64,000 nt of DNA from Anaeromyxobacter soli (GTDB lineage: Bacteria > Myxococcota > Myxococcia > Myxococcales > Anaeromyxobacteraceae), in NCBI RefSeq assembly GCF_022808855.1, contig NZ_JAKZLF010000016.1:33464-97463 (forward strand), in the 5' to 3' direction. The notes under the pieces were generated by a model. It was not told the DNA's origin. It searched no databases and was given only the letters and a program-made list of their open reading frames with translations. Position numbers and translations under genes: made by a program. Below, piece after piece: positions 38,999 through 51,216 of this stretch (position 1 is its first letter; each line of letters begins with the position of its first letter).

Positions 38999-39708
38999 GC
39001 CGGCGGGGCGAGGGCGGCGCCGAGCGCGCCGCGGAGGCGCCGGAGCCGGGCGGGCCGGACTTCCTCGTCCCGGAGCGCCGCGCGCGCATCGACGCGGTCG
39101 TCGCGAACCGCACCCGGACCCTCACCGTGGTGATGGAGGCGTTCTGCGATCCGCAGAACGTGAACGCCGTCCTCCGCACCTGCGAGGCGTTCGGGATCCA
39201 GGAGCTGCACGCGATCGAGGGGCCGATGAAGCCCTTCGACCGCAACAAGAAGATCAGCCAGAACGCGGACAAGTGGCTGGACGTGCGGCGCTGGAGCTCC
39301 ACGGGAGAGTGCCTCGCGCACCTCAAGGCGGAGGGCTTCGCGATCTACGCCACGCACCTCGGCGAGGGGTCGCGCTCGCTCGACGCGCTGCCCTTCGCCG
39401 GCAAGGTTGCGCTCGTCTTCGGCAATGAGCACCGCGGCGTCTCGGCCGAGGCGCTGGCCCTCGCCGACGCCTCGTACGCCATCCCGATGCGCGGGTTCGT
39501 GCAGTCGCTCAACGTCTCGGTCGCGGCGGCGGTCTCGCTCGCAAAGGCGGTCGAGCGGCGCGAGGCCGAGCGCGGCCGTCACGGCGACCTCTCCGAGCTC
39601 GAGGCGGCGGCGCTGCGCGAGCGCTTCTACGTGCTCGCCGTGAAGCAGCGCGCGAAGATCGCCAAGGCCGAGCGCGCCGAGGCGCGGCGCGCGGCGCACC
39701 GGCGCTGA
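38995..39708 (+). CDS. trmH: tRNA (guanosine-2'-O-)-methyltransferase TrmH
   Basis: 237-aa SpoU-class knotted methyltransferase for Gm18 of tRNA. Motifs: PQNVNAVLRTCEAFGI (1), VFGNEHRGVS (2), IPMRGFVQSLNVSVAAA (3). GTG start overlaps the obgE stop; Lys/Arg/Ala-rich C-terminus likely contacts tRNA. Confidence 0.9.
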   Translation: MSRRGEGGAERAAEAPEPGGPDFLVPERRARIDAVVANRTRTLTVVMEAFCDPQNVNAVLRTCEAFGIQELHAIEGPMKPFDRNKKISQNADKWLDVRRWSSTGECLAHLKAEGFAIYATHLGEGSRSLDALPFAGKVALVFGNEHRGVSAEALALADASYAIPMRGFVQSLNVSVAAAVSLAKAVERREAERGRHGDLSELEAAALRERFYVLAVKQRAKIAKAERAEARRAAHRR

Positions 39709-39899
39709 AACGGTGGCCGCGCGCGCCTCGCCCGCGCGTACGAATGCTGGCGCGGGTAGGAGCCCGCCGTGTCCGTATCGGTGGTCCGTCGCGCGGCCGG
39801 TGAAGGGCGAGTCGCGGTCTCCGCGCTCAGCCGTGCCGAACCTCCGGGGTGGAAGAGGCGGAGCGCCGCCTGGCATGAACGCCGCATCGCTCGTGGCGC

Positions 39900-40763
39900 A
39901 TGACCATCGCTCACGTGCTGCTGCTCGTCACCGCTGCCGCCTCTGCCGTGTCGCCGATCTCGCGCGAGGGGCGGGTCTCTGCGCCCGAGGGGTTCCGCGC
40001 CGCGCTACCCGCCGGTTTCGAGTATCTCGTCCAAGCCGGCAACGATGGGCGTCCCATCTACGGGGCAACGGCGCGAGACGGCCGTTCGGCCGTGACCGTC
40101 TCCACCTCGGTCGCGCAGAGCTCGTTCGAGTGCGGATCCGAGGAAACGGCAGCACTCGGGCTCGAGGAGTTCACCTCGCGCACCGGGTTGCACGGCTGCA
40201 AGATCGTGCGTGCGAGCGAGGACGGCACGGCGGCCCTGGCCTTGGCGCTCGTCGGCTCCGGGCGGGCGGTCGTGTTGGTCACCGCGGCCGCACGCTCAGC
40301 CAGCGCGGCGGAGCGCCTCGTCGAACAGGTCACGCATTCCGTCGAGATCCGGCCGGAGCTGGTGCGCGCCGCCGCGGAGGCGGACGACCTCGTGCGCGCG
40401 CCCGACCGCCGGCTCATCGGGTGCTTCGATCAGGAACTGGGCGTCGGAACGCTGAACAACGGCGCGCGCTCCTTCAAGAAGCGCTGCTTCCGCGAGGACT
40501 TCACGTTCGTCGAGACGACCCAGGTCTTCACGTCCTCCACTACGTACGACGAGCCCAACGGCGATCGGCCGTTCACGACCGCGAATACGGTCGCCCGTGC
40601 GACCGGGCTCTCCGCGCCGATCGCGGTCGAAGGGACATGGTGGGCCGAGGACGACATGCTGACGCTGACGTTCGAGGACGGGGACGTGGAGGGCGAGCTC
40701 GTGATCGGCGACGCCGGGATGATCTTCCGCGGCAACTTCTGGGAGCGCGGGGGCGAGGAGTGA
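39900..40763 (+). CDS. Orphan secreted protein, unknown family
   Basis: 287 aa with a short signal peptide (about 1-16) and a mostly beta-rich body. Four Cys (near 78, 100, 176 and 197) could form two disulfides. No motif recognised. The region is slightly lower in G+C than its neighbours and has no partner gene, consistent with recent gain. No good ribosome site precedes the ATG. Confidence 0.5.
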   Translation: MTIAHVLLLVTAAASAVSPISREGRVSAPEGFRAALPAGFEYLVQAGNDGRPIYGATARDGRSAVTVSTSVAQSSFECGSEETAALGLEEFTSRTGLHGCKIVRASEDGTAALALALVGSGRAVVLVTAAARSASAAERLVEQVTHSVEIRPELVRAAAEADDLVRAPDRRLIGCFDQELGVGTLNNGARSFKKRCFREDFTFVETTQVFTSSTTYDEPNGDRPFTTANTVARATGLSAPIAVEGTWWAEDDMLTLTFEDGDVEGELVIGDAGMIFRGNFWERGGEE

Positions 40764-40897
40764 AGGCGTTCGCCAAGGAGGGCTGGGCCGTCGCTTCGGC
40801 GCTGGGTCTCATGTCGCGCCGCGCGCGGCGCCGCTGGCGAAAAATCGTCGGAAACGGGCCGTTCGCGAGTCGAGCGGCCTCCGCCCGCGCTTTCCCC

Positions 40898-40903
40898 TAG
40901 ACT
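40898..40903 (+). promoter_or_regulatory. -10-like element of the aminotransferase gene
   Basis: TAGACT ends 6 nt before ATG 40910, so transcription would begin at or next to the start codon. Confidence 0.4.
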
Positions 40904-40909
40904 GGGGGA

Positions 40910-42103
40910 ATGCCGGCCGCCCCCGAGTACCCCTTCTCCACCCGCGTCGCGTCGCTGAAGAGCTCCGCCATCCGGGAGATCCTGCGCGTCGTCGCCCGCC
41001 CCGACGTCATCTCCTTCGCCGGGGGACTGCCCGCGCCCGAGCTCTTCCCGACCGAGGCCCTCGCCTCGCTCGCGCGGGAGCTGCTCTCGTCGCCGCGCGG
41101 CCCGGCGGCGCTCCAGTACGCCGAGACCGAGGGCCACGAGGGCCTGCGCGCGCGCATCCTCGGGCGCGTGCCGTTCCCGGTGGGCGCGTTCGGTGACGAC
41201 GGGGTCCTCGTCACGCAGGGCTCGCAGCAGGGGCTCGATCTCCTCGCCAAGCTGTTCCTCGACCCGGGCGACGAGGTCCTCGTCGAGACTCCTGCCTACC
41301 TCGGCGCGCTCCAGGTGTTCCGCTTCTTCGGGGCGCGCGTCACGTTCCTGCCCTGCGACGCCGAGGGGCTCAGGCCCGACGCGCTCGCGGACGCGCTCCG
41401 GCGCCGCCCGAAGCTCCTCTACCTCACCCCCACGTTCCAGAACCCGAGCGGCGTCTGCTACCCGGAGGCGCGCCGGCGAGAGGTGCGCGAGGTCCTGCGG
41501 AGCTCCGAGGTGATCGTGGCCGAGGACGATCCGTACCGCGACATCTGGTTCGACGAGGCGCCGCCCGCGCCGGTGGTGCTCGGACACGACCCGGCGCGCA
41601 GCGTGTACCTCGGCAGCTTCTCCAAGACCGCGGTCCCGGGCCTGCGCGTCGGCTTCCTGCTCGGGCCCCCGGCCATCGTCCGCCGCTGCGTCCTCGCGAA
41701 GCAGGCGACGGATCTCCAGACCAACTCGCTCGGCCAGCACCTGCTCTTCGACCTGCTCGGCCAGGAGGGCTTCGCGCGCCACGTCGAGGGGCTCCGGCGC
41801 GAGTACCGCGCGCGCCGCGACGCGCTCGACCGCGGCCTCGCGGCGACGCTCGGGGAGCGGCTCACCTGGAACCGGCCCGGGGGCGGCATGTTCCTGTGGG
41901 CGCGCCTCACCGGCGGCGGGGACGCCGCGGAGCTCCTCACCCACGCCCTGGCGGAGGGGCTCGCGTTCGTGCCGGGCGGCGAGTTTCACCCGGAGGGCGA
42001 GGGCAAGGCCACGCTCCGCCTCAACTTCACCCACAGCGCGCCCGCGCGGATCGCGGAGGGCGTGGCGCGGCTCGGGCGCGCGTTCGGGCGGTGGGGACGC
42101 TAG
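40910..42103 (+). CDS. PLP-dependent aminotransferase (LysN/2-aminoadipate type, class I/II)
   Basis: 397-aa fold-type I aminotransferase. SFAGGLPAPELFP (substrate loop), QGSQQGLDLLAKLF, TPTFQNPSGV, EDDPYRDIWF, and SFSKTAVPGLRVGF, where the Lys binds PLP. It resembles the MocR-related 2-aminoadipate/multi-substrate group. The stop codon is part of a CTAG shared with the convergent gene. Confidence 0.88.
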   Translation: MPAAPEYPFSTRVASLKSSAIREILRVVARPDVISFAGGLPAPELFPTEALASLARELLSSPRGPAALQYAETEGHEGLRARILGRVPFPVGAFGDDGVLVTQGSQQGLDLLAKLFLDPGDEVLVETPAYLGALQVFRFFGARVTFLPCDAEGLRPDALADALRRRPKLLYLTPTFQNPSGVCYPEARRREVREVLRSSEVIVAEDDPYRDIWFDEAPPAPVVLGHDPARSVYLGSFSKTAVPGLRVGFLLGPPAIVRRCVLAKQATDLQTNSLGQHLLFDLLGQEGFARHVEGLRREYRARRDALDRGLAATLGERLTWNRPGGGMFLWARLTGGGDAAELLTHALAEGLAFVPGGEFHPEGEGKATLRLNFTHSAPARIAEGVARLGRAFGRWGR

Positions 42104-42459
42104 GCCTCCGGCTCTCCGGGGGCTGCCGCCGTTTCCGCCTCCTCCGCCCGCGCGCGGCGCCGCGCGCTCCGCAGCGCCGAGAGGACCGCGACGGCGAGGA
42201 TGAAGGCGGCGAGCCACGGCGCGCCGCGGTCGAGCTCCCGTCGCAGCACGCTGCGCTCCGCCGCCCAGAAGAGCGCGATCCCGGAGAAGACGAAGGTCGC
42301 GCCCGCGGAGAGGAGCCCGCGCGCCACGCGGCCCTTGCCGGGACGGCCCCGGACCAACGCCAGGCGCAGCCCGGCGCCCGCGGCGAGCAGGAGCCCGAGG
42401 AGGACGAGCCACAGGCCGGCCACGCCGCCGACGAGCCCGGGGAAATCGTAGAGGGTCAT
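42100..42459 (-). CDS. Small membrane protein downstream of rluA-type gene
   Basis: 119 aa with three hydrophobic helices and a charged Arg/Glu C-terminal tail. Not recognised. ATGA overlap with the upstream pseudouridine synthase gene. Confidence 0.6.
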   Translation of the reverse strand: MTLYDFPGLVGGVAGLWLVLLGLLLAAGAGLRLALVRGRPGKGRVARGLLSAGATFVFSGIALFWAAERSVLRRELDRGAPWLAAFILAVAVLSALRSARRRARAEEAETAAAPGEPEA

Positions 42460-43421
42460 GCGGCCTCCTCGGTGCAGCCGTCCCAGAACGCCGCGAGGTC
42501 GGCCGGGAGCGGCACCTCGAGCCGGACCGGCTCCCGCGTGCGCGGGTGCGGGAGCTCGAGCCGCCACGCGTGCAGCGCGTGGCGCGGCAGCCGCAGGCGC
42601 GCGCGGTCCTCGTCGGTGAGGGCGTGGCGGGTGAAGCGATCGAAGATGTTCTCGTCGGGCCCGTAGATCTTGTCGCCCACCATGGGCAGGCCGGCGTGCG
42701 CGAGGTGGGCGCGGATCTGGTGCTGGCGGCCCGTGCGGGGCCGGCAGGCGAGCAGCGTGACCGGGGTTCCGCCCGCGAGGACGCGCCTCGACAGCACCTC
42801 GAAGTCGGTCGCCGACGGGAGCCCGCCCGCGGTCACGTGCATGCGGACGCGCACCGCCGACGCGCCGGTGAGCGCGAGCGGCGCGTCCACCGTGAAGGCG
42901 TCCTCGCGCGGCGCGCCCTCGGTGATGGCGAGGTAGGTCTTCGCGACGCGCCCGCCCGCGAAGTCGCGCTTCATGCGCGACGTCCACTCCGGCGCGCTGC
43001 CGCAGGCGAGCAGCCCCGAGGTCTCGCGGTCGAGGCGGTGGGCGGGGTCGACCTTCCGGTCCGGGAAGCGCGCCCGGGCGAGCGTGGTGAAGGTGTTCGC
43101 CGAGTAGCGGGCGGTGGGGTGCACGGGCAGCCCGGCGGGCTTGTCAACCACGAGGAGCGCGCCGTCGTCGTGGACGACGTCGAAGACCTGCGGCGTCTCC
43201 GGCTCGGGCTCGGCGTCCTTGAGGAGCGCGAAGGAGAGGCCCGGCGTGACCCGCGTCGAGGGCTTCAGCCGGCGACCGTCCTCGGTCTCGAGGCGGCGCT
43301 CGATGAGCCGCTGCACGCGCTCGCGGGAGAGGCGCCGGATCTTCTCCTGCAGGTAGCGATCGAGCCGCCAGCCCGCGTAGTTCGGCTCGACGGTGAAGCG
43401 GACGCGGACGACCTCGGGCAC
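42456..43421 (-). CDS. RluA-family pseudouridine synthase
   Basis: 321 aa. An S4 RNA-binding domain (about 14-66) precedes the synthase domain with catalytic D131 (HRLDRETSG) and RTGRQHQIRAHL near 250. It modifies uridine in rRNA or tRNA; RluC versus RluD cannot be decided. GTG 43421 chosen because TATGGT lies 6 nt before it and the preceding codons are low-complexity. Confidence 0.9.
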   Translation of the reverse strand: MPEVVRVRFTVEPNYAGWRLDRYLQEKIRRLSRERVQRLIERRLETEDGRRLKPSTRVTPGLSFALLKDAEPEPETPQVFDVVHDDGALLVVDKPAGLPVHPTARYSANTFTTLARARFPDRKVDPAHRLDRETSGLLACGSAPEWTSRMKRDFAGGRVAKTYLAITEGAPREDAFTVDAPLALTGASAVRVRMHVTAGGLPSATDFEVLSRRVLAGGTPVTLLACRPRTGRQHQIRAHLAHAGLPMVGDKIYGPDENIFDRFTRHALTDEDRARLRLPRHALHAWRLELPHPRTREPVRLEVPLPADLAAFWDGCTEEAA

Positions 43422-43427
43422 GGGCGG

Positions 43428-43433
43428 ACCATA
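43428..43433 (-). promoter_or_regulatory. -10-like element of the RluA-family gene
   Basis: Reverse strand TATGGT, 6 nt before GTG 43421; leaderless candidate. Confidence 0.3.
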
Positions 43434-43533
43434 CCACCGCGACCGCGCGGCGGTCGCCGCCGGGCCTGTCGCCGCGGTGCAGGGCGCGGCGACGGTGTCG
43501 CACACGCGCCTCCCGCGCGAGCCGGCGCGGACG

Positions 43534-43563
43534 ATGACCGATGAATCCCCGAGCAGGTAACAT
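43534..43563 (+). promoter_or_regulatory. Possible promoter of the outer-membrane barrel gene
   Basis: ATGACC, 18-nt spacer, TAACAT, with a leader of about 30 nt to ATG 43600. Confidence 0.35.
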
Positions 43564-43599
43564 CGTCCGTTCGTTCGCCCACCCCTCCAGGAGCCAACC

Positions 43600-44238
43600 A
43601 TGCGGAAGCTGCTCGCCCTGCTCATCGCCTTCCCCCTCGCCGCGGCCGCCCAGGATCCGGGGCCGCAGCCGCCCTACACGCCAGGGTCGCGCGCGCCGCG
43701 CTACGCGCCCGCCCAGCAGCGCGACAACTGGTACATCGGCTTCGGCGTCGGCATGGGGGACGGGAGCGTCTCCGGCCAGGGCGACAGCCTGTCGTTCAAG
43801 GAGCTGAACTACGATCGCGACCCGACCCGCCTCGCGCTCAACTTCAAGGTCGGCTGGACCGTCACCCCGCGCCTCCTCCTCGGCCTCGACATCACCGCTG
43901 CGCGCGCCCAGGCGAGCGGCAGCGGCCTGACGACCTCCGCCCAGATCACGAACTACGACGCGGTCGCGACGTTCTTCCCCATGGAGCGGGGCTTCTTCGT
44001 GCGCGGCGGCCTCGGCCTGTCCGCGCTGTCCCTCGCGTACGACGACGGGTTCGACGACGTCACGGACACCTACGGCGGCACGAACATCCTCGGCGGCCTC
44101 GGCTACGCGTTCTGGCTCGGGAAGCAGTTCAACCTGACCGTGAACCTGGACGCCTCGAAGCAGTTCTACGGCTCGAGCGACACGGCGCCGGAAGGCTCCC
44201 AGTTCTGGATGCTGTACGCCGGCTTCGACTGGTACTAG
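43600..44238 (+). CDS. Outer-membrane beta-barrel protein
   Basis: 212 aa. A signal peptide (ending AAAAQ, about residue 19) is followed by a Pro-rich segment and amphipathic strands of an eight-stranded OmpA/OmpW-like barrel (WYIGFGVGMGDG, ALNFKVGWTVTPRLLLGLD, FFVRGGLGLSALSLAYDD) ending in the terminal aromatic signature FDWY. No transport or enzyme motif. A strong hairpin follows the gene. Confidence 0.8.
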   Translation: MRKLLALLIAFPLAAAAQDPGPQPPYTPGSRAPRYAPAQQRDNWYIGFGVGMGDGSVSGQGDSLSFKELNYDRDPTRLALNFKVGWTVTPRLLLGLDITAARAQASGSGLTTSAQITNYDAVATFFPMERGFFVRGGLGLSALSLAYDDGFDDVTDTYGGTNILGGLGYAFWLGKQFNLTVNLDASKQFYGSSDTAPEGSQFWMLYAGFDWY

Positions 44239-44263
44239 GGCTCCGCGTACGCCGACGTCTCGC

Positions 44264-44291
44264 GCGCCGGGCCTCGAGGGGGGCCCGGCGC
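44264..44291 (+). terminator. 10-bp hairpin after the outer-membrane barrel gene
   Basis: GCGCCGGGCC and GGCCCGGCGC with an 8-nt loop, 26 nt after the stop. Lacks a T-run, so termination efficiency is uncertain. Confidence 0.45.
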
Positions 44292-44447
44292 AGAGCGAGC
44301 GAACCGCGCCGGCGCGTGGCGCCCGCGGCAGACGGGCGCCGTTCGCCGACCCGGGTGCCCCGACGCGAGGGCCTGGGCCCGCGAGCCGCCACGCGCACGC
44401 TCTCTCGCGCGGAGTGGGATCCACATAGGCCGTGCGGCAGTCGCGGG

Positions 44448-44476
44448 TTGACGCGATCGGTCCCTTCCCGTACTTT
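44448..44476 (+). promoter_or_regulatory. Promoter of the kdsB-pyrG-kdsA-kdsC operon
   Basis: TTGACG, 17-nt spacer, TACTTT; predicted start near 44483, only about 5 nt before the TTG start of kdsB. Confidence 0.65.
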
Positions 44477-44487
44477 GCGGTCCCGGT

Positions 44488-47736
<3,249 letters not shown>

Positions 47737-47740
<4 letters not shown>

Positions 47741-48240
47741 GCCCGCAGGACGACCTCCTCGCGCGCGCCGCGCGCGTGCGGCTCGTCCTGCTCGACGTGG
47801 ACGGCGTCCTCACCGACGGGCGGATCTGGTACGGCCCCGAGGGCGAGGCGCTGAAGGCGTTCGACGTGCGGGACGGGCACGGCGTCGTGCTCCTCCGCGA
47901 CCACGTGGACTTCGGCGTCATCTCCGGCCGGCCGGGGAAGGCGACCGAGGTCCGGCTCGTGGAGCTCCGCTTCAAGCACCTCATCTTCGGCGAGCGCGAC
48001 AAGCTCGAGGGCTACGCCCGCCTCGCGCACCTGGGCCTTCCGGACGAGGCGGTCGCGTACATGGGCGACGACGTGAACGACGTGCCGCTCCTCCGCCGGG
48101 TGGGGCTCGCCGCGGCGCCCGCCGACGCCCGCCCCGAGGCGAGGGCCGCCGCGCACCTCGTCACCGCGGCCCCGGGCGGCCGCGGCGCCGTCCGGGAGCT
48201 CTGCGACCTGCTCCTCGCAGCGAAGCACATCGCCGTCTAG
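47737..48240 (+). CDS. kdsC: Kdo-8-phosphate phosphatase (HAD family)
   Basis: 167 aa C0-type HAD phosphatase. Nucleophile D20 and D22 in LLDVDGVLTDG; ISGRPG and YMGDDVNDVPLL complete the active site. GTG start overlaps kdsA. The arabinose-5-P isomerase KdsD is not in the window. Confidence 0.93.
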
Positions 48241-48325
48241 CCCGCACGAGGGGGGCGCGCGCGAGCGCGCCGAAACCCTCGAAGTCAAGGGCCCGCGCCC
48301 CTGCCGATCCCCCCGGATCACGTGC

Positions 48326-48331
48326 TAGTTT
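48326..48331 (+). promoter_or_regulatory. -10-like element of the acyltransferase-lpt-rpoN run
   Basis: TAGTTT ends 9 nt before ATG 48341 with no Shine-Dalgarno; leaderless candidate. Confidence 0.3.
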
Positions 48332-48340
48332 CGCGCCGCC

Positions 48341-49315
48341 ATGACGGTCCCGCTGCGCAAGCGGATCAAGCGGAGCGTGCGGTCGGCGATCGTGCGCGCC
48401 GCCATCCGGCTCCTCTCGCTCCTGCCCCTCTCCGTGGCGCTCGCGCTCGGCGGCGCCCTCGGCCGGCTCGGCTACCTCCTCGCCGGCAAGACGCGAAGGC
48501 TCGCCCTCCGGCACCTCGCGCTCGCGTTCCCGGAGAGGTCCGAAGCGGAGCGCGAGGCCATCGCGCGCCGCATGTTCGTGCACCTCGGCCGCGCCGCGAT
48601 GGAGGTGGTGACGATCCGCTCCTACGACGCGCGGCTCGAGACCTACGTGGAGCTCGCGAACGGCGAGGTGCTCCGCGAGGTGATGGCGCGGGGCAAGGGG
48701 ATGATGTTCGTCACCGGCCACGTCGGGAACTGGGAGCTCCTCGCCCGGCGCATCGCCCGCGCGGGCGTGCCGAACGCGGTCATCGCCAAGGCAGGCCACG
48801 ACCCCAGGCTCAACGCGCTGGCCGAGGAGTTCCGCGCCTCCGGCGGCGTGACGACGCTCTGGCGCGAGAACCCGGAGACCGGCCGGGCCATCATCCGCAC
48901 CTTCCGCCAGGGGCGGGCCCTCGGGCTCCTCATCGACCAGGACACCGACGTGCAGGGCGTCCACGTGCCCTTCTTCGGCCGCCTGGCCTACACGCCTCGC
49001 GCGGCGGCGGACCTCGCGCTCCGCTTCGGCGCGCCGGTCGTGGTCGGCACCATCCGCCGCAGGGGGCCGCGCGCCGGGGACGGGCACCTCCTCGAGGTGG
49101 TGGAGATCCCGTACGACCCGTCCGCGCAGGACCGAGAGGCCGAGGCCGTCCGGCTGACCGCCGCCTGCTCCCTCGCGCTCGAGACCGCCATCCGACGTAG
49201 CCCGGAAGAGTGGGTCTGGATGCACGAGCGCTGGAAGACCCGCCCGCCCGCCGAGGCCGGCTCGCCGCAGCAAGCAAGCACGATGCCGAAAAGCTCTGAG
49301 CTTTCCGGCGCCTAG
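48341..49315 (+). CDS. Lysophospholipid/lipid A acyltransferase (LpxL/HtrB family)
   Basis: 324 aa membrane-associated late acyltransferase. N-terminal hydrophobic helix (about 22-48), catalytic H127-x4-E132 in TGHVGNWE, then IDQDTDVQGVHVPFFG and the terminal WVWMHERWKTRP. Likely adds a secondary acyl chain to Kdo-lipid A, fitting the Kdo and lpt neighbours. Confidence 0.9.
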   Translation: MTVPLRKRIKRSVRSAIVRAAIRLLSLLPLSVALALGGALGRLGYLLAGKTRRLALRHLALAFPERSEAEREAIARRMFVHLGRAAMEVVTIRSYDARLETYVELANGEVLREVMARGKGMMFVTGHVGNWELLARRIARAGVPNAVIAKAGHDPRLNALAEEFRASGGVTTLWRENPETGRAIIRTFRQGRALGLLIDQDTDVQGVHVPFFGRLAYTPRAAADLALRFGAPVVVGTIRRRGPRAGDGHLLEVVEIPYDPSAQDREAEAVRLTAACSLALETAIRRSPEEWVWMHERWKTRPPAEAGSPQQASTMPKSSELSGA

Positions 49316-49364
49316 GCGCACCCCGCATAGCAAGGTGTGTGCCCGTCGATCGGGGTTGGAAAGA

Positions 49365-49916
49365 ATGCTACCGTTTCCGCGGTTTTCGACATGGGCAGTG
49401 CGGGCGGTCTCGCTCGCTGCCGCCCTCCTGGCGACGCCGGGATGCCGTTCGAACCAACCACGGGAGGCCGAGCAGGTGGCGCCGGAGCTGAAGCTCGAAG
49501 GGGTACGATTCCGCATGTACCGGCGGGAAGAGCTGCGCGCCTCGGGCGAGGCGGCCTCCGCCACGCTGCGGCGTGACTCGACCCGCGTCACCGCGCACGA
49601 CCTCGTGGCCGTCCTGCCCGGGGAGGGTGCGCCGGTCCGGATCACCGCCCCCCGCGGCGAAGGGGTGCTCTCGAAGAGCGTCTTCTCCGCGACCGGCGGG
49701 GTGGTGGTGAGCAGGCGCGAGGACGTCGCCCGGACCGCCAGCGCCCGCTACGAGCCCTCGGATGGCGGCGGCCTCGTCCGCGGCGACGAGCCCGTCGTCG
49801 TCGAGGGGACCGGCTACCGGCTGACCGGGCCGCGCTTCACGCTCGACCCCGCCGTCGGGCAGATCGTGATCGACGGGGGCGCCCACCTCGAGGCCGGGCG
49901 TGGGGCCGCACGATGA
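49365..49916 (+). CDS. lptC: LPS export protein LptC
   Basis: 183 aa. N-terminal hydrophobic segment (about 8-24), ending TPGC as a poor lipobox, then the beta-jellyroll: [42 protein letters not shown]. Links the LptBFG transporter to LptA. LptF and LptG are not in the window. ATG 49365 preferred over GTG 49335. Stop overlaps lptA. Confidence 0.8.
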   Translation: MLPFPRFSTWAVRAVSLAAALLATPGCRSNQPREAEQVAPELKLEGVRFRMYRREELRASGEAASATLRRDSTRVTAHDLVAVLPGEGAPVRITAPRGEGVLSKSVFSATGGVVVSRREDVARTASARYEPSDGGGLVRGDEPVVVEGTGYRLTGPRFTLDPAVGQIVIDGGAHLEAGRGAAR

Positions 49917-50464
49917 CGCTCGCCGCCCTGCTCGCCCTGGCCGCGCTCGCCGGTGCGCCGCAGGCGCCCGCCCGCGCGAAGCCGCAGCGCGCCGCCGCGA
50001 GCGCCGCGCCGCGGGGCGCCGCCGCCGCCGCGGGCGAGGGGAAGGTCCGGATCGACGCGGACGAGCTCCACTACGCCTTCCAGAAGCGCGAGGTGATCTT
50101 CACCGGGAAGCCGGTCGTCCTGACGCGCGGCGACGCGAAGCTCACCTGCGCGCGGCTCGTCGCGACGAACGACGCCCGGGGCGAGGTCTCGCAGGCGATC
50201 TGCTCGGGCGACGTCCGCTTCGAGCGCGGCGAGCGGCTCGTCACGTGCGAGAAGGCGACCTACGAGGCGGCGGCGGCGCGGCTCGTGTGCGAGGGGAGCC
50301 CGGTGCTGCGGGACGGCCCGAGCGAGGCGCGCGGGACGCGGCTCGTCTACGACCTGAAGCGCGACGAGGCCAAGCTGGAGGGCGCGAAGATGCTCCTGCC
50401 CGGCGACGAGGTGGACGCGCGCCGGCGCGAGCTCGAGGCGCGACGCAAGGGGGCCACGCCGTGA
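49913..50464 (+). CDS. lptA: LPS transport periplasmic protein LptA
   Basis: 183 aa. Signal peptide (about 1-22), an Ala-rich linker, then OstA-type jellyroll strands ([50 protein letters not shown]). Unusual in having four Cys that could form disulfides. Coupled by overlaps to lptC and lptB. Confidence 0.85.
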   Translation: MTLAALLALAALAGAPQAPARAKPQRAAASAAPRGAAAAAGEGKVRIDADELHYAFQKREVIFTGKPVVLTRGDAKLTCARLVATNDARGEVSQAICSGDVRFERGERLVTCEKATYEAAAARLVCEGSPVLRDGPSEARGTRLVYDLKRDEAKLEGAKMLLPGDEVDARRRELEARRKGATP

Positions 50465-51216
50465 CGGCGGACGTCCTCCGCGCCGACGGGCTCGTGAAGA
50501 GCTACCGCCGCCGCCGCGTCGTCGACGGCGTCTCGTTCCACGTCTCGCCCGGCGAGGTGGTGGGGCTGCTCGGGCCGAACGGGGCCGGCAAGACCACGTC
50601 CTTCAACATGGTGGTCGGCCTCGTGACGCCCGACGGCGGCACCGTCCGGCTCGGCGACACCGAGCTCACCCGCGAGCCGATGCACCGCCGGGCGCGCCTC
50701 GGAGTCGGCTACCTGCCGCAGGAGGCGTCCATCTTCCGGCGGCTCACCGTCCGCCAGAACTTCACCGGCGTCCTCGAGGCGCTCGGGGTCGGGCACGCGG
50801 AGCGGGAGCGGCGGGCGGAGGCGCTCCTCGCGGAGTTCCGGCTCGAGAAGGTGGCGGAGAGCCTCGGCGAGCAGCTCTCGGGCGGCGAGCGCCGCCGCGC
50901 CGAGGTGGCGCGGAGCCTCCTCTCGAACCCGAAGTACATCCTCTTCGACGAGCCGTTCGCGGGCGTCGATCCGATCGCGGTCGGCGAGCTGCAGCGCCTC
51001 ATCGGCTCGCTGCGCGATCGCGGCATCGGCGTCCTCATCACCGATCACGCCGTGCGCGAGGCCCTCGGCATCTGCGGCCGGGCCTACATCCTGTCCTCGG
51101 GGACCATCCTCGAGGCGGGCACCCCCGCCGAGATCGCGGCGAGCCCGCGGGCGCGGGCGGTCTACCTGGGAGAGAAGTTCCGGCTGGACGACGCTCCGGC
51201 CATGGAGCGGCGATGA
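50461..51216 (+). CDS. lptB: LPS export ABC transporter ATPase LptB
   Basis: 251 aa. Walker [11 protein letters not shown]-loop LPQEASIF, signature LSGGERRR, Walker [15 protein letters not shown]-loop ITDHAVRE. Usual length. GTG start overlaps lptA; stop overlaps rpoN. Confidence 0.96.
   Translation: MTADVLRADGLVKSYRRRRVVDGVSFHVSPGEVVGLLGPNGAGKTTSFNMVVGLVTPDGGTVRLGDTELTREPMHRRARLGVGYLPQEASIFRRLTVRQNFTGVLEALGVGHAERERRAEALLAEFRLEKVAESLGEQLSGGERRRAEVARSLLSNPKYILFDEPFAGVDPIAVGELQRLIGSLRDRGIGVLITDHAVREALGICGRAYILSSGTILEAGTPAEIAASPRARAVYLGEKFRLDDAPAMERR

Noticed and set aside
48254..48271. GGCGCGC/GCGCGCC hairpin after kdsC as a terminator
   Set aside because: Short, simple GC repeat without T-run; expected by chance in this composition.
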